This document shows positions 46,208 to 57,790 of a stretch of DNA of 64,000 nucleotides, one piece after another. Origin of the DNA: Roseovarius nubinhibens ISM (GTDB lineage Bacteria > Pseudomonadota > Alphaproteobacteria > Rhodobacterales > Rhodobacteraceae); NCBI RefSeq assembly GCF_000152625.1, contig NZ_CH724156.1, positions 2,382,687 to 2,446,686 of the forward strand. Reading direction: 5' to 3'. The notes beneath the pieces are model-generated. The model was not told the DNA's origin. It saw only the letters and a list, made by a program, of their open reading frames with translations, and made no database searches. A program made the position numbers and the translations under genes. Position 1 is the stretch's first letter; the number at the start of each line of letters is the position of its first letter.

Positions 46208-47344
46208 TCAGAAGAAGGCGGCGAGCGCGGTGGCGGGTTGGTCGTCGCAGGGCGGCTGTAGATGCGCGCCCCGGGCGAGGGTGCGGTCAATCAGGGCGCG
46301 GGCTTGCTTGCCGGTGAGCAAGGGCCGGGCCGGGGTCTTGGCACAGCCATAGAGCGCGCGGGGCAGGCGGTGGCCGGCCGCGTCGCGAAACTGGCCCAGA
46401 GTGAGCGCCTCGCTCGATTGCGGGCCGAGCATCAGGCTTTCGACCAGCGCGCCGCTGGCGTCGATGACCTCATGCCGGTCGAACAGCAGATGCATATAGA
46501 TGAGATCGGGCGGAGTGTTGTCGATCTCGGCGATCTCGGAGGTGGCAAATTGAATGGCGGGGATCAGCACCTCGTCCTCGCCCACCATATGGTCGGCCAC
46601 CTTGCTGCGCAAAAGCACGCGATGTTGCCGCGAGAGATAGAGATCGGCCAGCGGCACCCCGGGGGCCAGCGCATCGCGGCGCAGCAGGATCGGCCGGGTC
46701 TTGGGCTCGGCGGCAAAGAGTGCGGCGGGCATCTTGGCCTGACCGATCCACCGCAAGGGCTGATAGCCATGGTCGAGGGTCCAGACCAGATCGCCCGCCC
46801 GCAATTTATGGCAGGGGCGATAGCCGAGCGGCGTGCGCACCGGCACCTCCGAGGTCAGGCAGAGGATCGAGCTGCCGAGGGAAATCGTGCCGTAATATTC
46901 ATTGCCATAGACATCCCATTGATAGCTCTGTCCGATGTTGAGATTGGTGAAGTCGAGCACCGGATCCGAGCTGGCACCCTCGGCGGCACCGCTTTTGGCG
47001 ACGATGGCGCCTTGGCTCTTGGCACCGTAGAAATCGACGACCTGACCCTCGGTGGTGTTGGTCAGCGCGATGGCCGAGCCTTCGTTGCCGTCGCTGGTGC
47101 CGCTCTTGATGCCGACGGACACGATATAGATGGTGAAATTCGGATTGTCGGGATGGGGGACGGGGGACAGGCTCGACAGGCGCACTTCGCCGCCGGGGAT
47201 GCCGGCGTTGCTGTGCAGGTTGCCATTGTGGCGGTAGACGCTGACCACGAAATCATCGGGGTCGTCATTGGGACCGAGGGTGATCTCGACCCATTCGGTC
47301 GCGGCGGCCGATCCTCTGAAATTCAGTTCTGAGATAAACGCCAT
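46208..47344 (-). CDS. Hint domain protein with lamin-tail-like N-terminus
   Basis: A 378-residue protein. Residues 1-130 (ISELNFRGSAAATEWVEITL) resemble a lamin-tail domain. From C162 (CLTSEVPVRTPLGYRPCHKL) follows a Hint (hedgehog/intein) domain with AGDLVWTLDHGYQPLRWIG and LSRQHRVLLRS. The Cys at the start of the Hint module is the expected nucleophile for self-processing. Such proteins are frequent in Rhodobacteraceae and thought to be secreted, but no signal peptide is seen. It follows a glycine-aspartate repeat protein gene on the same strand with a terminator between them. Confidence 0.83.
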   Translation of the reverse strand: MAFISELNFRGSAAATEWVEITLGPNDDPDDFVVSVYRHNGNLHSNAGIPGGEVRLSSLSPVPHPDNPNFTIYIVSVGIKSGTSDGNEGSAIALTNTTEGQVVDFYGAKSQGAIVAKSGAAEGASSDPVLDFTNLNIGQSYQWDVYGNEYYGTISLGSSILCLTSEVPVRTPLGYRPCHKLRAGDLVWTLDHGYQPLRWIGQAKMPAALFAAEPKTRPILLRRDALAPGVPLADLYLSRQHRVLLRSKVADHMVGEDEVLIPAIQFATSEIAEIDNTPPDLIYMHLLFDRHEVIDASGALVESLMLGPQSSEALTLGQFRDAAGHRLPRALYGCAKTPARPLLTGKQARALIDRTLARGAHLQPPCDDQPATALAAFF

Positions 47345-47387
47345 GAACCTGCTGCCCGCGTTTTTGTCGAACTTGTGATTTTCTTAT

Positions 47388-47404
47388 AATTTAAGGCTTA
47401 AATT
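47388..47404. promoter_or_regulatory. 17-bp perfect palindrome upstream of the Hint gene
   Basis: AATTTAAG and CTTAAATT flank a central G, a perfect dyad 44-60 bp before the start codon. On the minus strand it abuts TATAAG, a plausible -10 element, so it is placed as an operator would be. The AT-rich segment stands out in GC-rich DNA. Confidence 0.5.
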
Positions 47405-47505
47405 GCGGCGATTTTTAGGCAGCTCGCGTTCTGCGGGTATTGGGCGCGCCTGGGCGGCGGCCTCAGGCGGGTGGCTCCGAGGTCTGGCGCGGCTCTGTCG
47501 GACGC

Positions 47506-47536
47506 AAAAAAACGCGGCCGGAGACCCGGCCGCGTT
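47506..47536 (-). terminator. Rho-independent terminator of the repeat-protein gene
   Basis: An 11-bp perfect stem AACGCGGCCGG/CCGGCCGCGTT (47511-47521 with 47526-47536) with a 4-nt loop is followed on the minus strand by a run of Ts (complement of the A-run at 47506-47512). Confidence 0.9.
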
Positions 47537-47645
47537 GCGCGCTTTGGAGGGGGGAGGGCCGGCGGCAGGTGTCACCGCCGGACCAGCGCGGATCAGGTCA
47601 GAACAGCCCAGATCAGACCTGAACAGATGGGGCTCGGCCCGGGCT

Positions 47646-48962
47646 TTAGACGGTGGCCGCCGCCTCATCAGCCGCCGGAGTGGCCGCCGGGGTCGCATCG
47701 GGGGCTGCCGCCGGAGTGGACTCGGGGCTGGCCGCCGGCGTTGTCTCGGGGCTGGTATCCGGGCTGGTGTCGGCGGCGGGCGCCACGAAGCTGATGTCGG
47801 ACTGGGTGATCGTCGCGCCATTGGTGAGCTGGATCAGCAGATCGGGGCGGTTCTCATAGCTCAGCCGCAGCTCTGTTGGGCTCTCATCCGTGCCGGGGGT
47901 GATGTCGACGCTCGAGGGCTCTTCGCTGGTGATCTGCAGCATGTCCTCCTCGGGGTCGAAATCGCTGATGACGATGGCGGCCAGCTCTTCGGGCGTGGCG
48001 CCTTCGGCCTCGTGGCTGATGTTGAACGTATCGGCCCCTTCGCCGCCGGTGAGGCTGCTGGTCTCGGTGCCATCGGCCTCCGAGGGGGTGGTGATCGAGA
48101 GCAGATCGTCGCCTGCGCCGCCGTCGAGCGTCGCGCCCGCATAGGCCGAGAGGCTGTCGTCGCCGGACCCGCCGCGCAGGGTGGCGGTGCTGTCCTCGGC
48201 GGCGGTGAGCGTGTCATCGCCCGCGCCACCATTGCCCAGAGCCGCCTCCGAGACAGTCAGCAGGTCATCGCCCGCGCCGCCATGACCATGGGCCTCGCCG
48301 GAGATGTTGAGCGTGTCATTGCCCTCGCCGCCAAAGCCGGTGGCCTCGCCCGAGAGGGTCAGGGTGTCATTGCCGTTCTCGCCAACCAGCCGCGTGCTGC
48401 CGTCGCCGGTCAGCGTATCGTGGCCAGAGCCGCCGCTGGCGCGGGCGTTTTCAGTGGCGTTCAGCGTGTCATTGCCGACGCCGCCATCGCCACGGGCGTT
48501 GTCGTCGAGGGTCAGCAGATCGTCGCCGGTGCCGCCCTGGGCAAGCGAATTGTCGGTGGCGGTGAGCGTGTCATTGCCCTCGCCGCCGGCGATGGTGGCC
48601 TGATGCGTGCTAAAGAGCGTGTCATTGCCCAGATGGCCCGAGGCCTGCGCGGTGTTCGCCGCGTGGATCGTGTCATCGCCGTCGCCGCCAAAGCCGGTGG
48701 CGCTGTCGGTCAGGGTGATCGTGTCATTGCCGTCGCGGCCTAGCATGGTGGCATTGCCGGAGCCGGTGAGCGTGTCATCGCCCTGGGTTCCGTGCACGAC
48801 GTCTTCGTCGTCGCCGGTGAAGTCGTCACCGGCCATGCCGGGGAGTTCCATATCGGGGTTTTCTTCGGGCGGATTGTCGTCATCGTCGTCGGTCAGAGCA
48901 TCAACGAGGAAGAAGGTACCGCCGATCAGGGCCAGGCTGGCCAGTATTATAATTTCCATCAC
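47646..48962 (-). CDS. Membrane-anchored protein with 17-residue GGxGND repeats (RTX-like, calcium-binding)
   Basis: A 438-residue acidic protein. Residues 3-20 form a hydrophobic anchor, followed by a run of aspartates. From residue 64 there are eleven consecutive 17-residue units of the pattern TLTLSGEATGFGGEGND, then units of 19, 17 and 25 residues. Each unit has one GGxG(N/D)D calcium-turn motif, unlike the 9-residue repeat of ordinary RTX proteins. The last 45 residues are a Pro/Thr/Ala/Glu-rich tail. No type I secretion gene adjoins. The initiator may be either of the two adjacent ATGs. A terminator follows. Confidence 0.85.
   Translation of the reverse strand: MMEIIILASLALIGGTFFLVDALTDDDDDNPPEENPDMELPGMAGDDFTGDDEDVVHGTQGDDTLTGSGNATMLGRDGNDTITLTDSATGFGGDGDDTIHAANTAQASGHLGNDTLFSTHQATIAGGEGNDTLTATDNSLAQGGTGDDLLTLDDNARGDGGVGNDTLNATENARASGGSGHDTLTGDGSTRLVGENGNDTLTLSGEATGFGGEGNDTLNISGEAHGHGGAGDDLLTVSEAALGNGGAGDDTLTAAEDSTATLRGGSGDDSLSAYAGATLDGGAGDDLLSITTPSEADGTETSSLTGGEGADTFNISHEAEGATPEELAAIVISDFDPEEDMLQITSEEPSSVDITPGTDESPTELRLSYENRPDLLIQLTNGATITQSDISFVAPAADTSPDTSPETTPAASPESTPAAAPDATPAATPAADEAAATV
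48105..48773 (-). repeat. 51-bp tandem coding repeats (17-residue units)
   Basis: The units encode TLxxxxxAxxxGGxGND-type repeats in perfect 51-bp register for eleven units, then one unit of 57 bp and one of 51 bp. Sequences of units have diverged at DNA level, so the array is old and kept at protein level. Confidence 0.8.
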
Positions 48963-48986
48963 ACACCTGTGTACTTGTTAACATTG

Positions 48987-49031
48987 TCACTCGCATCGAA
49001 GTCACGCGCCTCGACGCCACTTGCATCGAAC
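48987..49031 (-). repeat. Three 15-bp imperfect direct repeats upstream of the repeat-protein gene
   Basis: Units TCACTCGCATCGAAG, TCACGCGCCTCGACG and CCACTTGCATCGAAC lie in exact 15-bp register, 25-69 bp before the start codon. They could be regulator-binding sites or the leader of the mRNA. Confidence 0.5.
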
Positions 49032-49124
49032 CAAGGTCGATCGCGTGAACCACTGGGCGGGAAACAGGGCCGCCGAATACAGTCGGGGCCAAACCCAAGG
49101 CGCACGCTCAAAAACCACAACCTC

Positions 49125-49139
49125 TTAACGAGGCGTTAA
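49125..49139. promoter_or_regulatory. CtrA-box-like site
   Basis: TTAA, seven bases, TTAA (49125-49128 and 49136-49139) is the full CtrA consensus arrangement. A further TTTAA lies a few bases on. It is about 165 bp upstream of the repeat-protein start and 570 bp from atpH, so the former is the likelier target. Confidence 0.45.
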
Positions 49140-49507
49140 TAAAGTTTAATCAAGGCAGAAAGGTGGAACCTGTCAAGGTGGATGGCGAAATGATGGTAAA
49201 TTCGCCGCCCTCCGACGGCCATTGTTTCGCAAGGGGCGTCAATGGCGCGGATGGGCGGGCATTGTCGCAAGGGATGCGGAAGGGAATCGCTGGGCGCGCG
49301 CCTCTCGGACCGCGGGGCCGTGGCTGTGGCATCCGCGGGCGACGGGCCGGGGCCGTGCCGGTTTGCGACATTGGAATGTGCGCTGAGCCGGGGGATTTGT
49401 CGCAAAAGTTTTACGATAGCGGTAACGCCGCACCCTCGAATTTGCCGCGATCCGCGCCATGTCACGATTCTTGGGAGGAATCCGGGTAATTTTTTTACCC
49501 TGCAATC

Positions 49508-49536
49508 TTGACACAAACCGTCGCACCTAAGGTAAG
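49508..49536 (+). promoter_or_regulatory. Putative promoter of the atp operon
   Basis: A perfect -35 TTGACA (49508-49513) stands upstream of the leader. The -10 is less clear; GGTAAG or an overlapping hexamer lies 16-18 bp downstream. The resulting leader would be about 170 nt. Confidence 0.5.
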
Positions 49537-49564
49537 CCCTTGGCCGGTCTCAGTTTTCCGGGAT

Positions 49565-49691
49565 TTGGCCCGGAGGCCAAGCCGCTTGCCCGCTTGGCAA
49601 GGCTCTGCTAGACCCACGCCGATCACAGTGATTTGAGCCGCTCAAGGCTCTCCAACGCCCCCGGAGGCAGGTGTCTGCCTGAATACCGGGG
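49565..49691 (+). other. Hairpin-rich 5' leader of atpH
   Basis: Four hairpins follow each other: TTGGCC/GGCCAA (49565-49580), CTTGCC/GGCAAG (49585-49601), TTGAG/CTCAA (49633-49645), and a nested one with outer CCCCGG/CCGGGG (49659-49664, 49686-49691) and inner GGCAG/CTGCC (49666-49679). The last ends 10 nt before the GGAAGG ribosome-binding site. Confidence 0.5.
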
Positions 49692-49712
49692 CCAACTGTC
49701 GGAAGGGTGGAC

Positions 49713-50273
49713 GTGTCGGAAACAGCTTCGATTTCCTCCGGTATCGCCGCGCGCTATGCGACGGCGATTTTTGAACTCGCGCAGGACAGCAGCGCGCTGC
49801 CGAAGCTGGAGGCAGGCGTTGACGCGCTCGCTGAGGCTTTGGAGACCAGTGCCGATCTGCGTGCCATGATTGCTTCGCCGGTCATCAGCCGGGCCGAGCA
49901 AGGTGCGGCGATCGCCGCGCTGGCCAAGAAGATGAAACTGCCGGCCGAGCTGAGCCAGGGTCTGGCGCTGATGGCCGAAAAGCGCCGTCTGTTCACGCTG
50001 CCCCAGCTGGTCAAGTCGCTGCGTGCGATGCTGGCCGAGCATAAGGGTGAAGTGACCGCCGAGGTGACCAGTGCCAAGGCGCTGACCAAGACCCAGGCGG
50101 ACAAGCTGGCCAAGACGCTGAAATCCAGCGTCGGCAAGGATGTCAAAATCAATGCGACCGTCGATGAAAGCCTCATTGGCGGTCTTGTCGTGAAAATGGG
50201 CTCGAAGATGATCGATACCTCGATCCGCTCGCGTCTCAATTCTCTCCAGAATGCAATGAAAGAGGTCGGATAA
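49713..50273 (+). CDS. atpH: ATP synthase F1 subunit delta
   Basis: A 186-residue stalk subunit joining F1 to Fo. [17 protein letters not shown] opens the protein, and the C-terminal [26 protein letters not shown] is the delta signature. The likely start is the GTG at 49713 with GGAAGG six bases upstream; the GTG at 49707 is inside that site. It begins the order delta, alpha, gamma, beta, epsilon; the Fo genes are elsewhere, as usual in Rhodobacteraceae. Confidence 0.94.
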   Translation: MSETASISSGIAARYATAIFELAQDSSALPKLEAGVDALAEALETSADLRAMIASPVISRAEQGAAIAALAKKMKLPAELSQGLALMAEKRRLFTLPQLVKSLRAMLAEHKGEVTAEVTSAKALTKTQADKLAKTLKSSVGKDVKINATVDESLIGGLVVKMGSKMIDTSIRSRLNSLQNAMKEVG

Positions 50274-51812
<1,539 letters not shown>

Positions 51813-51826
51813 GGGGGGACGAGGCA

Positions 51827-54156
<2,330 letters not shown>

Positions 54157-54164
54157 GAGACGCG

Positions 54165-54223
54165 GGGTGGGCCCCAGGCCCACCCTGACCAGACCATCCC
54201 GGCATAGGGGGGCCACGCCCCCC
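54165..54223 (+). other. Two strong hairpins in the atpD-atpC gap
   Basis: GGGTGGGCC/GGCCCACCC (54165-54173 with 54177-54185) and GGGGGGC/GCCCCCC (54207-54213 with 54217-54223) are both perfect with 3-nt loops. Neither has a U-tract, so processing or protection of the mRNA is more likely than termination. Confidence 0.65.
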
Positions 54224-54245
54224 GGTGCCCAAAGCGGAGGCCAAG

Positions 54246-54671
54246 ATGGCTGAAACAGTGCAATTCGACCTCGTCAGCCCGGAACGCCGTCTGGCGTCGG
54301 TTCAGGTGACCGAGGTGCAGATCCCCGGCGCCGATGGCGACATGACGGTGATGGCCGACCACGCGCCTCTGATCACCTCGCTGCGCCCCGGTGTGCTTCG
54401 CGCAAGCGGCCCGGACGGTGAGAGCGAATATGTCGTGACCGGCGGCTTTGCCGAGATCAACGCCGATGGCATTTCGGTGCTGGCCGAGCGCGCCGTGCCG
54501 CGCGGTGACATGACGCAGGACAGCTTTAAGGCGCTGGTGGATGACGCCAAGCAAAAGCTCGACCGCGCTCAGGAAACCTTCAAGAACGAGCCGGGCCCGG
54601 TCGATGATGCGGCCAAGCTGCTCGCCGATATGGTGGCCATGGGCGACGAAATCGGCCTCTCCTCGCATTAA
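54246..54671 (+). CDS. atpC: ATP synthase F1 subunit epsilon
   Basis: A 141-residue subunit with the N-terminal beta-sandwich ([34 protein letters not shown]) and a C-terminal helical hairpin. It couples rotation and can inhibit ATPase activity. CGGAGG precedes the ATG at 54246; the in-frame upstream ATG at 54225 is inside the intergenic hairpin region. A strong terminator follows. Confidence 0.95.
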   Translation: MAETVQFDLVSPERRLASVQVTEVQIPGADGDMTVMADHAPLITSLRPGVLRASGPDGESEYVVTGGFAEINADGISVLAERAVPRGDMTQDSFKALVDDAKQKLDRAQETFKNEPGPVDDAAKLLADMVAMGDEIGLSSH

Positions 54672-54694
54672 GCGGCGGCAGGCAAAAATAGAGA

Positions 54695-54723
54695 AGGGTC
54701 CGCCATGGCGGGCCCTTTTTTGT
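54695..54723 (+). terminator. Rho-independent terminator of the atp operon
   Basis: A 10-bp stem AAGGGTCCGC/GCGGGCCCTT (one G-U pair) with a CATG loop at 54705-54708 is followed by a run of eight Ts. Confidence 0.93.
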
Positions 54724-54793
54724 ACATAAGACTTCTTTTTTTCGCCAGATTGGTTAATTAGATCAACTTTGAGTGGTGCGAGCGGTTGGAAGA

Positions 54794-55144
54794 ATGAAAA
54801 GACTCGATAACAGGCTGATCGGAATCGATCAGGGCGAATTGGTGCTCTTCTCGGATTACGAGAAGGGTGGCGAGATGTGGACGGGCACGGGCGAGCGCAC
54901 GCGCCGCCATTCGATCCATTTCGCCGAAGCCTATCGCCTGCCGCCGATGGTGCATGTGTCGCTGTCGATGTGGGACACCGACAGTTCGACCAATGCGCGG
55001 ATGGAAATTTCCGCCGAGAACATCACAGAGATCGGGTTTGATTGCGTGTTTCGCACCTGGGCCGATACGCGAGTGGCGCGGGCGCGGATGCGCTGGATGT
55101 CGATTGGTGAGCTGGCCCATGAGGATGATTGGGACCTCTATTGA
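54794..55144 (+). CDS. H-type lectin domain protein
   Basis: A 116-residue protein with the H-type lectin pattern: IHFAEAYRLPPMVHVSLSMW (about 41-60), DTDSSTNARMEISAENITEIGF and FRTWADTRVARARMRWMSIG. Related domains bind sugars such as N-acetylgalactosamine in animal lectins; the bacterial role is unknown and no signal peptide is seen. GGAAG precedes the ATG at 54794. It follows the atp terminator, so it has its own promoter. Confidence 0.82.
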   Translation: MKRLDNRLIGIDQGELVLFSDYEKGGEMWTGTGERTRRHSIHFAEAYRLPPMVHVSLSMWDTDSSTNARMEISAENITEIGFDCVFRTWADTRVARARMRWMSIGELAHEDDWDLY

Positions 55145-55179
55145 GCCGCGTCGCCATAGCCTGACCGCAAGACATGAAA

Positions 55180-55208
55180 AGGCCGCCGAACCCAAGGGTT
55201 GGCGGCCT
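55180..55208. terminator. Terminator between lectin and prs genes
   Basis: AGGCCGCC (55180-55187) pairs with GGCGGCCT (55201-55208), extended inside by AACCC/GGGTT. On the minus strand it is followed by TTTT, so it suits the prs gene; on the plus strand it may also stop the lectin transcript. Confidence 0.85.
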
Positions 55209-55237
55209 AAGTTGATTCAACGCATGAAGTGGCGGAA

Positions 55238-56257
55238 TTAGCTCGCGGAATACATCCCGTCATAGATCGGGCCGAGCGTGTCGGTTTCAAACAGCGACGA
55301 GACCGAGGTGCCGTTCCAGATGTTCAGGATCGCCTGGGCAAAGATCGGCGCGGTCGGCACGATGCGGATATTGGGCGCGTTGCGCACCGCTTCGCTCGGC
55401 GCGATCGTGTCGGTCAGAACCAGCGATTTCATCACCGATTTGCTGACCCGTTCGACGGCGGGGCCCGACATCACGCCATGGGTGATATAGGCGTGGACCT
55501 CGGAGGCGCCATGTTCGAGCAGCACTTCGGCGGCCTTGCAGAGCGTGCCGGCGGTGTCGCAGATGTCATCGACGATGATGCATTTCTTGCCCGAGACGTC
55601 GCCGATCACGGTCATTTCCGCCACTTCGCCCGCCTTTTCGCGGCGCTTGTCGACGATGGAGAGCGGCGCGTTGATGCGCTTGGCCAGTTCGCGGGCGCGG
55701 GCCACGCCGCCGACGTCGGGCGATACGATCATCACCTCGTCCATGCAATCCTTGAACTGATCCTTCACATCGAGGGCAAAGATCGGCGAGGCATAGAGGT
55801 TGTCGACGGGGATGTCGAAGAAGCCCTGGATCTGCGTCGCGTGGAGATCCATGGTCAGCACCCGTTCGATGCCTGCGCCATAGATCATGTTGGCCACCAG
55901 CTTGGCGGTGATCGGCGTGCGGGCCTTGGTGCGGCGGTCCTGACGGGCATAACCGAAATAGGGGATCACGGCGGTGATGCGCTGGGCCGAGCTGCGGCGG
56001 AGCGCGTCGGCCATGATCAGGAGTTCCATCAGGTTGTCATTCGCCGGGTTCGACGTCGACTGGATGATGAACATGTCTTCGCCACGAACGTTTTCGTAAA
56101 CTTCGACAAAGATTTCCTGATCGTTGAAACGCTCGATCCTCGCGTCGCACAGACCCACCTGCACACCGCGATGCATCGACATGCGTCGGGCCACGGCATT
56201 GGCGAGGGGTTTGTTGGCATTGCCAGTGATAAGCTTGGGTTCGGCGGTCTGGGGCAT
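55238..56257 (-). CDS. prs: Ribose-phosphate pyrophosphokinase
   Basis: A 339-residue PRPP synthase supplying nucleotide, histidine and tryptophan synthesis. [18 protein letters not shown], the active-site [24 protein letters not shown] (split here: [10 protein letters not shown] then [10 protein letters not shown]), the metal-binding [12 protein letters not shown] and the PRPP loop [12 protein letters not shown] are intact. AGGAA lies upstream of the ATG at 56257. It is divergent from the HCCA-isomerase gene. Confidence 0.97.
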   Translation of the reverse strand: MPQTAEPKLITGNANKPLANAVARRMSMHRGVQVGLCDARIERFNDQEIFVEVYENVRGEDMFIIQSTSNPANDNLMELLIMADALRRSSAQRITAVIPYFGYARQDRRTKARTPITAKLVANMIYGAGIERVLTMDLHATQIQGFFDIPVDNLYASPIFALDVKDQFKDCMDEVMIVSPDVGGVARARELAKRINAPLSIVDKRREKAGEVAEMTVIGDVSGKKCIIVDDICDTAGTLCKAAEVLLEHGASEVHAYITHGVMSGPAVERVSKSVMKSLVLTDTIAPSEAVRNAPNIRIVPTAPIFAQAILNIWNGTSVSSLFETDTLGPIYDGMYSAS

Positions 56258-56364
56258 GTGCGGTTCCTGTCCGGGGAGCTGAATGACAGATTCGTGACGT
56301 TGAACCCCGCTTAGCACGCGCTTAGGGTCGGGCAAAGTGTGACCCCACAGGGAGGAGCCGGAAA

Positions 56365-56964
56365 ATGGCCCATATCGACTATTACTTCACCACTTTGTCG
56401 CCTTTCGCCTATCTCGCCGACCAGCGGCTCGAGCGAATCGCGGAAGCCGAAGGCGCGAGCATCACCTACAAGCCGCTCGATATCATGGCGCTGTTTTCCC
56501 GCACGGGCGGTCAGGCGCCGAAGGATCGCCACCCGTCGCGCATGGCCTATCGCAATCAGGAAGTGCGCCGTCAGGCCAAGAAGACCGGCATGAAGATGAG
56601 CTTTCAGCCGGCCCATTGGCCGACCAACGCGGCGCCTTCCTCATATGCGATCATCGCGGCGCAGGCGGCGGGCGGCGGCGATATGGGGGCGCTGGTGCAT
56701 GGGGTGCTACGGGCGTGCTGGGCCGAGGATCGCGACATTGCCGAGGATGCGGTGATCCGCGACTGCCTCGAACAGGCGGGATTCGATCCGGCGCTGGCCG
56801 ATAGCGGTCTGTTGTCGGGGGCCGAGACCTATGCCGCCAATCTCGAAGAGGCGGTGTCGGTCGGGGTGTTTGGCTCGCCCTTCTATGTGGTCGACAGTGG
56901 CGAGATGTTCTGGGGTCAGGACCGGCTCGACGATCTGCAGGCGCATTTGCAGGGCAAGCTCTGA
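56365..56964 (+). CDS. 2-hydroxychromene-2-carboxylate isomerase / DsbA-family protein
   Basis: A 199-residue thioredoxin-fold protein of the kappa-class GST/HCCA isomerase type. [19 protein letters not shown] at the start, with SPFAY at the glutathione-site position, and [20 protein letters not shown] near the end are diagnostic. It probably uses glutathione for isomerisation of an aromatic compound, but other members have unrelated roles. GGGAGGAG precedes the ATG. An alpha/beta hydrolase gene follows after 4 bp. Confidence 0.88.
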   Translation: MAHIDYYFTTLSPFAYLADQRLERIAEAEGASITYKPLDIMALFSRTGGQAPKDRHPSRMAYRNQEVRRQAKKTGMKMSFQPAHWPTNAAPSSYAIIAAQAAGGGDMGALVHGVLRACWAEDRDIAEDAVIRDCLEQAGFDPALADSGLLSGAETYAANLEEAVSVGVFGSPFYVVDSGEMFWGQDRLDDLQAHLQGKL

Positions 56965-56968
56965 TCCG

Positions 56969-57790
56969 ATGCCACAGGGGATGATGGCCGGGGTCGAGAC
57001 CCATTGGACCGAGTTCGGTCGCGGGCCGCGTGGTGCGCTGCTCATTCATTGCTCGCTCGCCCATGGCGGCAGTTGGGCCGGGGTGGCGCGGCGGCTGTCG
57101 GAGCGGCTGGCGATGCGGGCCTTTGATCTGCCCGGCCATGGCCGCAGTGCCGATTGGGGTGGCGAGACCGAGCTGCAGGGGCTCAGCGCCGAGATTGCCG
57201 CGAGCCTTGCCGCCGAGATGGGGGGCGGCGCGCCGGTGGATGTGATCGGGCATTCCTTTGGCGCGACGGTGGGTTTGCGGCTGGCGCTGGAGCGGCCCGA
57301 GCTGGTGCGCAGTCTGACGCTCATCGAGCCGGTGTTCTTTGCGCTGGCGCTGGCCGATCAGCCGGGGCTCGACACGGCGTTCGAGGGCGACACGCGGGCG
57401 ATCACGGCGGGGCTCGCATCGGGCGATCATGCGGCGGCGGCGCGGGCCTTTACCGCGCTCTGGGGCGATGGCACCGAGTGGGACACGATCCCGGAGCCGC
57501 AGCAGCGCAGGCTGGCGGATCAGATGCATCTGATCGCGGGCTCGGGTCCGGCGCTTTATGAGGATGCGGGCGGGATGCTGCGCCCGGGGCGGATCGAGGC
57601 GATTGCCTGCCCCGTGCTGCTCATGGAGGGCGGCGCGTCGCCCGCGATCATCCCAGCGATCCTTGACGGGATTGCGGCGCGGCTGCCGCAGGCCGAGCGG
57701 GTGGTCGTGGAGGGGGCGGGGCATATGCTGCCCATCACCCATCCCGAGCCGGTGGCCGAGGCCATTGGCGCGCTGCTCAGCCGGTCTTAG
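56969..57790 (+). CDS. Alpha/beta hydrolase
   Basis: A 273-residue alpha/beta-hydrolase-fold protein. The oxyanion region is LLIHCSLAHGGSW, the nucleophile elbow is GHSFGA (Ser near residue 97) and the catalytic His is in GAGHMLPITHP near 254. The start may be 56969 or the ATGs at 56981/56984. It lies 4 bp after the isomerase gene and is probably co-transcribed. Substrate unknown. It overlaps the MocR gene end by 4 bp. Confidence 0.87.
   Translation: MPQGMMAGVETHWTEFGRGPRGALLIHCSLAHGGSWAGVARRLSERLAMRAFDLPGHGRSADWGGETELQGLSAEIAASLAAEMGGGAPVDVIGHSFGATVGLRLALERPELVRSLTLIEPVFFALALADQPGLDTAFEGDTRAITAGLASGDHAAAARAFTALWGDGTEWDTIPEPQQRRLADQMHLIAGSGPALYEDAGGMLRPGRIEAIACPVLLMEGGASPAIIPAILDGIAARLPQAERVVVEGAGHMLPITHPEPVAEAIGALLSRS

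Larger units (their letters stand above)
47345..47645. other. Intergenic region upstream of the Hint gene
   Basis: About 300 bp. It holds an AT-rich palindrome and the Hint promoter near 47380-47410, and the terminator of the repeat-protein gene at 47506-47536. A smaller inverted repeat TCAGGTC/GACCTGA lies at 47593-47622. No gene is seen. Confidence 0.5.
48963..49712. other. Long intergenic region between the repeat-protein gene and the atp operon
   Basis: About 750 bp between divergent genes. From left to right it holds three 15-bp direct repeats (48987-49031), a CtrA-box-like site (49125-49139), a stretch (about 49140-49500) where I see nothing convincing, the likely atp promoter (49508-49536) and the hairpin-rich atp leader (49565-49691). 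Confidence 0.6.
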
